From contig CM024172.1 in NCBI GenBank assembly GCA_013433145.1, positions 12,114,053-12,178,052 on the forward strand: DNA of 64,000 nt, given 5' to 3'. Made by a program: the position numbers and the translations under genes. The notes under the pieces are model-generated. The model was not told the origin of the DNA, ran no database searches, and saw nothing but the letters and a program-made list of their open reading frames with translations. This stretch comes from Ascaris suum. Lineage: Eukaryota; Nematoda; Chromadorea; Rhabditida; Ascarididae. The stretch's first letter is position 1. Each line of letters starts with the position of its first letter. This document shows, piece after piece, positions 23,501 through 47,143 of this stretch.

Positions 23501-26500
23501 GAAGAAACACTCCTCTTGGATCCAATTGAATTTGCCGCTATTGCACATTATAAATTTGTAAGTTTAACGTCGATGTTTTGCATATGCAAATATTTAAGCG
23601 CCCGGAGCAGCGTTTTGCTCTTAAGGGGACTGAGAAGAGATTTGCTTGCATCGTTTCTCTCTATTGCAATGAGGTGTAGGTTTTTTGCCCGTTGAATCTT
23701 GCTGGTCGATTTTGATGGAGGAAAGGGATCTCCTTACGGGTGTCTCCACATCATTTTTTATGATATGTATATGCAGTTAGAAGGAATCAGTTTTTGATAT
23801 AGCATAAAGCCATTCCTGAGTGTTGCGCAAATATCACACTTTGTTGGAGAATTTTTTAAAAGAATTGCACCACTCAAAACAACTTCCAAACATAGCGAAT
23901 TTAGTGCAATGTGTTGGCTGAATTGCGAAACGCAATGGAAGCAGAATATAATCTTTCTTGGGGAGGGAGTAGGCGAAGGGGAAAGGATAAAGGTTGAAAA
24001 ATAGATGTATCGCCTTTAAGGATGAAGGAATTGTGGGTACTGATTGAGCAGATTTAGAGATGCATTCTCATACCACGGAGATATTATAGAAAAATGTATA
24101 TTTTGTTGGTACAAGTAGATCCCAAACAAGGATGTTTTTATTTTGTTCTGGTACTTATGAACTGCATGTATATATCGTTGTTGCGCTATGTAACATTGTG
24201 CGCAATTGCGTGATATTATTGCCGATGAATTCCTCTCTGTATGTATCTGTAGGGGAAATAGCGTTTAGAGGGTAATATCAACACGTATAGTGAGTGGTAG
24301 AAAGTTGCAATATACCACCATTGTGTAATTAACTTGCGAAGCGAAATATATCAATTAGTTTTGAGCCTTTGAGAGGTAAGAAGATACCAGTGCTGAATTA
24401 AGTGAAAGCATTTTATGTGTTCTCTACCGATTCTTTTGTCAAATAGACATAGCTATCATCCCCTGCTAATGTTTTATGCATTATTAGTAAACCCTTTTTT
24501 GAGAATCAAAACAGTTAGGCGTTCGACTGATATGATAATTGCAGGTGTTTACCCATCTGTGCGTTTGTCAATGTGTTCAAAAATTAGAGTATCGATTTAA
24601 AGTTTGCCGATCGATCATATAGCTGCCAACCAGCTCTATATATATATATATGCATCTCTTACAGGTATATATACATCCGTTCATTGATGGTAATGGTCGG
24701 ACAGCACGTCTTCTAATGAATCTAATTCTAATGCAAGCTGGTTTCCCACCAATCATCATTCCGGTGGAAGAACGAAGTGACTACTATCATACGCTGAGTG
24801 CGGCTAATAGTGGCGATCTTAGGCCGTTTATACGATTTATTGCAAAACAAACTGACGCAACATTACAGGCTAGTTCTTTTGGCTTTTTTTGCATTTTCAT
24901 TTCTTTTTCTTATCGAAGGGGGATGGGGAGGGGGAGGTGAGGTAAGCAGGTATTTCCTTGTGTCTAGGAACGCATTTCTGCGGTATTCTTTAATTAAAAC
25001 TTTTATATTGCCTATTACCCTCTTCTGTTGTCACTATTGTTCCTCGTAATCGTAACGCAGAGAAAATACTGGGAAAAAGGTCTTTTGATGAGAATTTCAG
25101 AGAAGTGGACATTGTATAGCTGGAGTGGGGCTGATCATGAATGTCATACAGCGATGGCGTAAAGGAAGAGGATAAGAGATGAACCCTGTAGCCACATCTT
25201 TCCCTTATATTCCAATATATTGAGTCCGTCACCCTACATTTAGTTATTTACAATGGCGGCTACGGGTGTTCTCGTCCTGTCGCGAATATCTTCTAATAAC
25301 TTGTATCGTAGAAGTTCGTATGCGTTTACAGTTGATTTTTTGTCGCCTTAGATTATGAAAGAATGAGAATTTATTTGTCTCTGATCATGGTTTCTTTTTT
25401 TAGTATGTAGGATGGTTCAAAAGGATAGGAGGTGATCCCAGCATTCATACATATGATGTTCTTGTTCTCTTAATTAGCGCAACCCAGCTGGAGGGCTATT
25501 GTTTCGTCGGCGGGCATGTTTTATGCGTTTATGCCTTGAGAGTGGAGTTTAAGGGGATGATGGAATCGATGCGATGTTAGCTGTTGGCGCTGCTTTGTAC
25601 ACTTGAAGAATTGCAAGTGATGATTAGGGTCATTCAGTTCGGAGTTTTCGATTTTTATTGTATAGGATGCCCAAAAGTTTTAAGTACGATTCCTAGAGGG
25701 TAGGGAGTTAACGTGCCGGAAGCATGAGACACTGAAAGGTCATGTGGTTTTTTTAGTAGTGCCGTGTTTATGAGTATCACTGTCAGAATTTGCATATTAT
25801 GGCCTTTATAAAACATCGTACCCGAGAATGAAGTTGTCAACCGTTGAGTTCATATGAAAAGTTATGTCAAAGTTTATTCGTTGCGAAGCTTTACGGAAAC
25901 ATTTCCTGATATTTTCTAGTCCGGAAAACGTTTTTTTTTTTAAAGGAATGGTAATCATAGCCTTCTAACCTGAAAGGGGAAGGTACAATCCGATTGTTCG
26001 AAAACACTTTTTTTGAGCGTTTTGAAATCACCGCCGCACTCTTCTCCCCACCCCTTCCCCCCTCCTCCCCATTATGGGACTTGACGGCGATCTTAATGCT
26101 GATATTAGTGTTGAAGTTAAATTAACCGGATGGTGGCTTCTTTCTCTGGACATCGACAATCTGCCATGATAGGAAAACAAAGTAGTGGAGTCTTTCAAAC
26201 CATATTGATAAAAAATGTTATCTGTGTTCATGCCACTGGAGGATATTGTCTCTTGTTTCCTTATAACTAGAGCCTTCTATGGCAGAATTTTTTTTTCATA
26301 GGTTTAAGCAAATAAAACCATAGCAGTTTTTATCTAAGTTGTATTGTTTAAATGAAAGAGCATTAATTATGCTTCAAATTGAACCTCCACCGTTCTGAAT
26401 TTTCCTCAATTTTCGAGGAGATTATACCTGTTTAACATCGAAAACGTCACATTACAGTCTTGCACAATAGTCCATGCATATTTCATCATCCATTGCATAA

Positions 26501-29500
26501 GGCTGCTCGGAATTTTGGAAAATTTTGCTTCGTAAATGCATTGTGTCGCCGTCGAAAAATACTTGCTCAGAGATGATTTCCTAGCACACAAATTGGGAAG
26601 AGCACTATCAGATTTCTTTTTCTCTATCTTTATATTAAGGAGAGATCGTTTTTCATAAGTGAAGATATCGTTTGTGTGCTATGGATGGGATGTGTACGTA
26701 GCGCTAATTATATATTGTATACCTTTGAAGTGTGTAAACTAATTCTGTCGATAAGATTACGACTGGCTATGATAAAAAAGCATCCACAGTCTATTTTGCC
26801 GTAGAAATGAATTTTACGAAAGTAAGCATAAGCAAAACTTTATTACTATTACTGTTGTTGAACCTGAAAGGAAATGTTTGAGACCCCTGAAACGGTAAGC
26901 ACCTCAATCATACCCCGAATTCTATGAACAGATCAGAAGAGGAGGGGGGGGGGGGGGCGGGTTTGGTGGTTCGATGTTAACTTCAAGAAAGTAGATCGGA
27001 TTTTCGGAAGAACAAAGAATATTGTTCATTTTTCAACGCAAATAGGATAAGGCGACATTGAGCGATTTTGTCGCTTAAAAGACAACACGTCAAATAGTGG
27101 AGAATCGGAAGAGCTAATTGGAAGTTTAAGTTCATCAATGAGTAGGATAAGCTGTTGTTTTCATTCCTCCCTCCCCCCATCCCCTCCTTATCTCTGCCCA
27201 CAGACGGTTCTAAGAGGTGGGGGGGGGGGGGGGGGGAGGGGATGAACAAGTTGATGACCGGAGGCCAAAGTCGAGAGCAGCATCGTGATCCTTTGGCTGT
27301 GCAAGTAGCGGGATAAGGAGATAGAGGCTAACATATCTGGTCCTTGCTCGCATAAGATTGTGCCTGAGTGATAGGACCTGATTGTTTGAAAAAAAAACTG
27401 CCATATTTGAAGTGCAAATTATCCCACAAAAGAAATGATATCTCCAAAAAGAGTGATTGTCTAAATGCTAGAAAATTGTTTACTTTGAAATGAGTCTTTT
27501 TTCACGTATTTATCCGCTCCTTTCTCTCTCCGATAATTTTCCTAAGTATTTCCACATATTATATGCCTTCAAAGTATCGTGTTTGAGATCTTCTTTGCCT
27601 TTTTTTTATCTTGTCCGATGAAATGTTCTATATATCATCGCATATTTTAGAGAGGAATTTTTGAAATTCAAGAAAGTAAGAAGGTAATTTCGCTTAGATT
27701 AAGATTATACGAATAAATATAAATTTTTGTATTGCCTAAGTTTATTGAGCTCAAGAGTCATTGGGGGATGAAAGGTCGGAATTGATTGAGAATGAAAGGT
27801 TTTGATGAGGATTTCTAGAGCAATTTTTGATGCGGACTAGTATTATGGTAGGTTACATAAGTCTTTATATGTGCGTCAAGAAATATGCTAGCATAATTTA
27901 ATAGTAGAGATAAGGAACATTTTATTTCGTTGTTTTCTTTTTAACATTTATAGTCTAAGAATCTTATTGGAGAAATGAAGGATGGCGTTTGTACGCCTAA
28001 GGGTTCAATATTGGGCCCTGTGTGGTGCAGATTTTTTTTTGAGTTATTGCTGAATGGAAAAGGAGGATACTTGCTCTTCTAATTGGAAAATCTAACATTA
28101 GTGATCAAAATTTCAGGCGTTGATCGATTTGGTACCAAATATAGATGATCAAGAAGTGATAACAGTGAGCGGGAGGCAATCGGGGAGACAAAACTTCACG
28201 CACATACCCAATGACTCTCAAAGCAATAATATGTGATCCATTACGTGTATGACAATTGCATACGGGTTTTTCATTGAGAATATGCAAATTTTGCGCTTTG
28301 TGATATTGCCAATATATTTGCATAATTGACGTTTTATACTCTTGGAGATTGTTTATGCGATGATCCTAATGGTAGCTATATATAAAGCACCGCTATTTTT
28401 TTCCGGCTCCTTTTCTTTTCATTATTCCGGCCTACGGTTTCATTCTGGTTTCATTGTTCATTGTTGTGGTAGGCTCTATGTTTTATCCGGAAACATCGTT
28501 TAGAAGTCGTATAGTGGAAGATAAAAATATGCAAAAATGGTATCAGCTATTTTTTTTGGCTGAAAGCCGATAAGTTACTGCTTTACTGTTGCAATCCGCT
28601 TTTCCGGTAAGATAATTTCCGGAAACTGAAATAATAGGGAGTGAATTTACATGATTGAAAAAGACGTTTTATTTATTAACAGTTTAGTGGAATCTTTGAA
28701 TTTATTTAGCTTTATACGATTAGTTTTCATGATCGATATAGCGGACTATAAGCTCTCTCTTACTCGCCATAACAATGAATTGGGCTTGAGGTATTTCTTG
28801 TAGTGGAAGAAAAAATCAAAAGAGGACTCATCATATACCTCAAATATTTTACTGCAGTAATAATAATAATAATTATTATTTTTTTGGAGAATATTCTGTT
28901 AGCAGATGAGCGAAAGGATGTATTTTCTAATTCCGAACTAATCAGATTTTATGTCTCTTCGAAAACACTTTTGATATATGGAGATTCTGATTTATGCTCT
29001 TGAAGATTGAATAAAATTACGGGAAATTATACGCATTTTCCTTTAATATTTTATTAGCAAAATATAATTGAAATGTGTTGGTATGCGGCAATAGCATAAG
29101 CTATCCTTTATCAATATAACTCGAATTATTGATATTATCTTGTTGATTATTATCAAGTAATTCGTCCATTCGATATTATCTCCCTATGATAGATATTCTC
29201 TCTGAGAATTTTTATGAATATTATTGTTTTGTTAAAGGATTGCATAATTTCACAACGTAATACCAATCACTTATGACTGGATATAAGCTACAAATACATG
29301 TGTTATTGAAAAGTTGAAAATAGTAAATGTATACTATAGCATAATTGGTACCTGATCACCCATGATCATCCTGTATCATATGGATTGCATAGGAGGGGTT
29401 TTTGTCGTTGAAATGATGGGTGATCGATGATTTCAGTCGTATTTGAATGCAGTGGCCACATGCGATGCACAAACGAACGCTGCAGAATGTGTAGCTGCGA

Positions 29501-29541
29501 CGGCACCGGAGATCGGGACACAAACCGTCAATCCAAACTGA
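17507..29541 (+). CDS. fic-1: FICD/FIC-1 type ER protein adenylyltransferase, 10 exons, 475 aa
   Basis: Adds or removes AMP on the ER chaperone BiP and related targets (family knowledge). Exons: 17507-17578, 18358-18494, 19244-19448, 19822-19985, 20860-21057, 21792-21921, 22836-22910, 23420-23557, 24665-24868, 29437-29541; all phases agree. Residues 9-27 form one membrane helix spanning the exon 1/2 joint, giving a type II ER protein. Two TPR repeats follow (about 117-190; AVAALNAAI, then [16 protein letters not shown]). The inhibitory helix TVAIEGN places Glu249 at the position of human Glu234. The Fic motif [12 protein letters not shown] (377-388) has catalytic His377, Asp381 and Arg385/388, so the enzyme looks intact and auto-inhibited. 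The flap reads [10 protein letters not shown], close to the nematode form. Intron 9 (4,568 bp) starts with GC instead of GT. The C-terminus (34 aa) is family-variable. Confidence 0.95.
21369..21424. repeat. 28-bp perfect tandem duplication in a FICD intron
   Basis: Two identical 28-bp units beginning GTGGTAGGTGACACGC, with the start of a third (GTGATAGGT) at 21425. Lies in intron 5. Confidence 0.95.
24869..24870 (+). other. non-canonical GC splice donor
   Basis: Exon 9 must end at CAG (24866-24868) because the protein continues TDATLQ then SYLNAV, as in nematode FIC-1. The next bases are GCTAGT, not GT. No GT donor occurs near in a usable phase: reading on reaches TGA at 24938-24940, before the nearby GTAAGC at 24942. 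A GC-AG intron is therefore required. Confidence 0.75.
28117..28164 (+). CDS. possible in-frame cassette exon of the FICD gene
   Basis: Inside the 4.6-kb intron 9, an acceptor (AAAATTTCAG, ending 28116) and a donor (GTGAGC at 28165) bound exactly 48 bases that are open in the needed phase: [16 protein letters not shown]. Inclusion would insert 16 residues after TDATLQ without shifting the frame. Homology favours skipping, so this is either an alternative exon or chance. Confidence 0.3.
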
Positions 29542-30785
29542 GTCTAAATTTATCGACCGCTCATTTGTTAAGTGCTAAATTGTAAACATTTGCTGCTCCA
29601 GGCATATCCGTCTTTTTCGTTCTTATTGATTGGTTTCAGTATTTAGCGTTATTATTGCCAGTGAAGCTGGCAGCAATCAAACTCATATTCAAAGATCTGG
29701 AAATAAGTGAAAGCAACTTTTCTAAGCTGGTTGTCTCCCGTTTTCGTTACCACTTACGTTCAGCTCTCTCAGTCGAAAAGAAGGGGTGGTAGCATCCGAG
29801 AACAATTTGGCTATGAACGTGAAGGATGGTGTGTAATAATGTGGAAGAAGACATCCGGCAATTCTTTCGAGAGGTCCAGATTATCTTACCACGGCGATGG
29901 TCATTTCACCATGGTGGTGGTCATTATATAAAGCAGTGGTCATTGTCATCTTTTCTATAACCTCCTGTTATTTGAATTCATAGCTTTTTGGTTATAAATA
30001 TAGTTCGCTTTAATTCTCATGTTGTTCAAAGTTCGTCACAATTTTATTTCATCGTATTTTCTGTTTACACATTTATTTCAGAGTTTCACTTGTTCATCTG
30101 TACTTGTGTTTGATAATGAATGCAATCGTTGATATTAGTTGAGATTATTAGTGCATCGAAAACGATATTCTATTGCTGTTCAGAAATCTCTGTTAATAAC
30201 CTCTAATTATAAGTTAAAATTAAATGAATTATTACATTCTTGTCATCGAAATTTCTAATCTTTTAATTTTACTTAGTGCTCTTATCGTTTATTTTTTTTC
30301 GTTTATATTATTTCTTATGCTCAATTTTAATTTTTTCATTGAAATGTATTAAGTTTATTTCACTTGAATTTCTTTTTTTTGTGTTTTGTTTTTTTTGCAA
30401 AACTTTTGCAAATACAACTAAGTTTATTGATAGATTGCAATCAGAATTTCACTGTTTGAGTGGCACAAGTTTTCATTAAATATGACTTAAGTTTCAACGG
30501 GTCTTAACGAATCAGAAAAGACAGATTCGTTTAACTACTTGGATGTGATCCTTGCCAGTCGCAAATCATGTTTTCATTTTTCTAAAGATCAACAGATTGT
30601 GCTTCTTTTATATTTATTTAATCGTTATCCTTCGAATATTCCTTTTTTTTTTTGTCTTTCCAAGAGCGCTATTTTATTATTGCAATGTCATCGTAGGTAT
30701 TATGCGGCTGGCTTCCGCTTTGTTCTGCTTAGGGAGGTTTCCGATTGCGAATAGCTAAAAAGGAGGGGAATGGTTGTGGTGGTGA

Positions 30786-30809
30786 GGGGGGGGGAGGGTG
30801 GGGTGGGGG
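30786..30809 (+). other. potential G-quadruplex
   Basis: Four G runs of 9, 3, 4 and 5 separated by single bases (A, T, T). This is close to an ideal intramolecular G4 and lies 1.2 kb past the FICD stop. Confidence 0.7.
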
Positions 30810-30986
30810 ATGGAGTTTATCACTGTAGATTAGGCCTCCCTAAACAGTCGTAAGCGATAATTTCATTCATATTATTATAAAGTTCAAAAACTTAAATGAA
30901 TGGATTCGTTTTGATTTATGCGACGCATAATTCATTTAAAAAGAAAAATGTTCTCCAAGTAGTTGAAATTCCCATTGAAATTCCCA

Positions 30987-31088
30987 TTTGGACCCCATTG
31001 TAGAATGCTTTTCTCTCTCTTCCACTATGCTACTGGAAAACTATATATCATTTGGGATGTTGTTCTGAATTCTACAATGGGGTCCAAA
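30987..31088. repeat. perfect 20-bp inverted repeat
   Basis: TTTGGACCCCATTGTAGAAT (30987-31006) is the exact reverse complement of 31069-31088, with 62 bases between. In RNA this would be a strong hairpin; in DNA it resembles a roughly 100-bp terminal-inverted-repeat element. No clear target-site duplication, and an A tract follows the right arm. Confidence 0.9.
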
Positions 31089-32858
31089 AAAAAAAAACAA
31101 TAGGATATTTTGACCTCCTAGATGCTATGTGTATGGATTTATCGCCGTTTAGACCAACTGAAGAAATTTTGACAACCGTTTGATTTCATTTCGAAATTGT
31201 CAGTTGAATGAATTTTTATTGGCATTCTCATACTGATAATATATCTTGAATTATTTGTTTAATGATCGCGTTTCGCATTGGTAAATATTTTTTTTTGTGC
31301 CTATATATCGGTTATGTTTTGTTGAGTTTTATTTTCTTTTATATTGGTAACTAATAAATGGATTTTATGATCTTATATATTGTTGCATTGTGGTGATAAT
31401 TTCTCGATATAGTATGCTTGAATTGCAAATGATTTGCAAAAAATTTTTCATTGCAAAGAGAAAAATAGCAGAAACCGACAACCTATAGAGACAAGGGACC
31501 ATTGCAATGCGGCAACCTGCTATCACTTCGGTTCCCTTATCCGTAGGGTTTTTTTTTCTAGGAATAGGCGTATCCATTAGCTTTGAACACCATATATCTA
31601 TAGGTATGTATGATATGTGGTGTTAGGATTTGGCGCTGATCTTTTGTTGCTTTTTCATATACTTCGAAAGAAGTTGTGGATGTTTGAATGTAAAGAGCAT
31701 TTTGCATGCAATTTATAATCAATAGGGCACTTCTCATGGCCATTATTCTTTCTCATTCCCATTTTCTCTAATATGCGTACATTTTGAAGAAGCGTATCAA
31801 TTGTTTTATTTATAGCTGATCTATTTCTTCATCCATTCGTTTCAATGATTTAATGCGAAAATAAGAGCTTAATTGAAACATTTCCGCTAGCTCCTAGATG
31901 ATTTTGAATTATTTATATTCAGTTCGTCGTTCTTTCCACTCATAATACCTCTACAACTAATATACTCTGCAAATTTGAAAGTATTTAGAATAATGTACTT
32001 CTTTTTATCTCATTTAAATAGTGCTGTTAATTTTTGTTGAATCGTAACAGCGATCATTAATTCGTTTATCTTCCTTACATTCCATACTACACTGGTTACT
32101 GAGACTTTTTCAGTGATAGTAAAATAGCTCATTCTCATACGTTCATCTATAATATTTCAAAAAAAAAAAGAAATTTATTGTCTGCATATTTCAGTCTTCG
32201 TCGACGATTAGGATTATACATGGTACATGATGTATGACTTAAATAGAGTTTCGTTCATTTATTCCCACTATTGAACGTTGGGGATGATGGGAAAATGTCT
32301 AGTCTATGAGATTCCCATGATTAATAATAAAAACCACAAAAGTTCTCCAAAGTTGAAATAGTCGCTATAGTGTTCCACAAAATTATGCATAATAAAATGT
32401 TCAACATTTCTTGCGCTTTTTATATTGCGCTATTTCATCGTCTTTCGAAGCAAGCCGCCTCAATTACCCGTAATCACCAACGACAATAAGCAAACGTTGA
32501 TAAAATTTTCCGCTGAAGCGATCTTTCTCTCAATTTTCCTGCATTTCAAGCAATCCCTTTGCGATGTTAATATCCTTTTCTGTTTCCGTTTCTTCCATGC
32601 GACACTCACTTTATATCTGCACAAATATATTTGCTAATATTAGCGATATTTTTTCATAGATGGCAAAACGACATTATTTAATTAATTATATTCGGCCATC
32701 CTTTTAGCTTCTTATGGTATTTTATAAGCTTTTTAGAAGAATTCCTTTCTTTATTCATTACAAAGAACTCCATCGCTATCTTATCGGGCGCAAATCTTTT
32801 TTTAATCGTATATTTATCCATAAGAATTTTATTACGAATTTTTTTTTTACCCATGAGA

Positions 32859-32946
32859 ATTTGAATTTTAATGCATTTGCATTTATCTATTTACCCGCCG
32901 GGATTTGAATTTTAATGCATTTGCATTTATCTATTTACCCGCCGGG
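32859..32946. repeat. 44-bp perfect tandem duplication
   Basis: Two identical 44-bp units, each starting ATTTGAATTTTAATGC and ending ACCCGCCGGG, just 3' of the CD98hc stop codon. Confidence 0.96.
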
Positions 32947-33082
32947 TATTTTTTCATATATTCGATGATCATTATTCGAGTCAAAGTTTTAATGTGGATT
33001 TTAATGCACATTTGCATTCCGATCACATAATCGAGGAAGACAATAAATCACAACGATAGAATTCATTAGCGATTCATAGCAT

Positions 33083-45296
<12,214 letters not shown>

Positions 45297-45320
45297 AAGA
45301 GCCCTTATATAAAATGCCGA

Positions 45321-45322
45321 AC
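45321..45322 (-). promoter_or_regulatory. candidate trans-splice acceptor of the CD98hc gene
   Basis: On the minus strand, CCACATTTGCAG ends at 45322, 25 bases before the ATG at 45296. A TATATAAGG lies between acceptor and ATG. With no coding exon expected upstream, this is the natural SL1 addition site. Inference. Confidence 0.45.
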
Positions 45323-46205
45323 TGCAAATGTGGTATAACAAACTATTCACCAGACAAATTGTTTCATAAAAAGCTGCAAAAAAAAGCTCGAGAGGGAAAA
45401 TCAAGGAACGAGTAGAGTACACTAGATCTCTAAAGAACAAGAATGTCGACGTGGATCATATGTATGTACCTTCCATATGCCGTTCACTCTTCATGCGAAA
45501 AAGACATTTGAGATCACTATGTAGTCTAATTTGGCTAACTTCTAAAATTTATTAGCCATTTAAGGCGACAATTGGATTTGCTCTGAAATTTTCATCGATA
45601 AACGACAAAAGTGAACTTGCTCCTCAATTTCTATTTATAAGGTTCACACTTGAACGGACCTGCCAGGCTTATGAAAGAATCAGTCCCACTTAACAGTAGT
45701 ATCTACCACACAGAGTTAGATATACGTTCAATATGACAAGGCCAAACGGTGAATTTCAGTATAGAAAATAATAGCAATGAAACTCTGTAACATCACTGTT
45801 TAAGAGATGCCCACCCGTTATGGGCAACTTTACATAATGTACTTCGGAACAAATGAATGCACGAAGAACAACTCGCTCAACTGATAATAGAATAGGCGGA
45901 AGATGTAAATTTATATATGGATAGATAGGTGAAAAAGCAACATTCAACTATACGACACAGACGACTGGCAGAGGAAATTTAGAGATAAAACGACATTGGG
46001 CAATGATAGCACATTATAAAATGCCACTCAACGGGAACGTGTCGCTGACAGATAGAAGTAGGGGTACACTTCGTTGTGATGCATTAGAGGCGTGGTCTCC
46101 ACTCATCAAACAAATGTGATGTACTACCTTCGATTTACACCAAGAACGGTTTCTTCATTTTACGTCCATTATAACATTATATATAAATATAGTAATGCAT
46201 AATTG

Positions 46206-46238
46206 TATAAATATATAAATATATAAATATATAAATAT
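46206..46238. repeat. (ATATAAAT)4 tandem repeat
   Basis: Four 8-bp units, followed by looser AAATAT-type repeats to about 46290. Confidence 0.9.
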
Positions 46239-47112
46239 TCAAATATGAATACAAATATAAACAAAAGTATAAATATAAGTACAAATATAAAGTTGCATAT
46301 TCCGTAATGCATTAGGTTTCTGTGAAACGCTTCACTATGCGTAAATCATAATTGAAATTTTATTCAGTATTAAAAAACATCTCCGTGAGGTAAGTAACAA
46401 TCGCCTGATGTGAGAATGGTATTGAAGGTGGCTGTCAATACAGCTTTGAAAGCGGCTGTCAATACTGCTCTACGAGAAGCACTTTCTGCCTGCGCTTTCT
46501 TGAATCGTGCAAGACAGCATAGCAAATACTTCCAAAATGTTTGTTCAAAGCAGCATACAAAAAGCGAAAAAAGTAAAAGCGCTCATCTTAATTCAATATG
46601 GTTTGCTCTCTCGAAATAGTGCATAAACGAATAACGGCCACAGTAAGGGGATATAATTCTTAGAGGAATGTCTTATGGGCAAAGTACATTTTAGTTAGGT
46701 ATTTTCACTTGTGTATCATTACAAGACAATGATTTATGCAAATAATTTTTATTCAAGAAAAGATTTTTGAACAAAAGAAATCCTGATAATTGAAATTATT
46801 GCTTTAGTGAAATTGGCTTCCGCTCAATATTTTAAATAATTTCTAAAGAGTTAAAAACGCAAAAAAAAGTTTTCATTTGCAAAATTATGTTGAATTCATA
46901 ATTGTAAATCGATCAAATATTCTCGAATTTAGCGAAACCCTTCTCAACGCTAGGAATTAAGCGCCCTCTAAGCCTTTAATGCGAAAAATGTCTCATTTCT
47001 TCAACAATCGTTTCTCCTCTCTATCAAACATTTTTGATTAGATTCCTTAGTGAGGTTTTTTTTTTCGAGGAAACTATCTGTGCAGTATTGGCGTTATATG
47101 CATTTTTTTGAT

Positions 47113-47143
47113 AATCACCCAAGTTTAATTACCCAAGTTTGAG
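47113..47143 (+). pseudogene. SL1 spliced-leader copy, probable retroposed mRNA 5' end
   Basis: 47123-47143 match the last 21 of the 22 SL1 bases exactly (ending TTTAATTACCCAAGTTTGAG). Immediately before, AATCACCCAAGTTT (47113-47126) repeats the SL1 core with one change, so two overlapping leader units stand in tandem. An SL RNA gene must continue with a GT donor; here GCGTTGAGG follows, so this is not a functional SL gene. A trans-spliced mRNA copied back into DNA would look like this. The ATG at 47171 begins MRLTFDVFSRICSKK and stops after 23 codons; no parent gene recognised. Confidence 0.6.

Larger units (their letters stand above)
29542..33082. other. tail-to-tail intergenic region
   Basis: Holds the 3' UTRs of the FICD gene (plus) and the CD98hc gene (minus). 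For the latter, TTTATT at 32750-32755 is AATAAA on the minus strand, about 330 bases past the stop. Also present are a G-quadruplex-type tract, a 20-bp inverted repeat and a 44-bp tandem duplication. No gene seen. Confidence 0.6.

Noticed and set aside
24636..24651. Short (TA)n just before FICD exon 9 as a separate microsatellite of interest
   Set aside because: Only about eight units; ordinary for the intron ends here.
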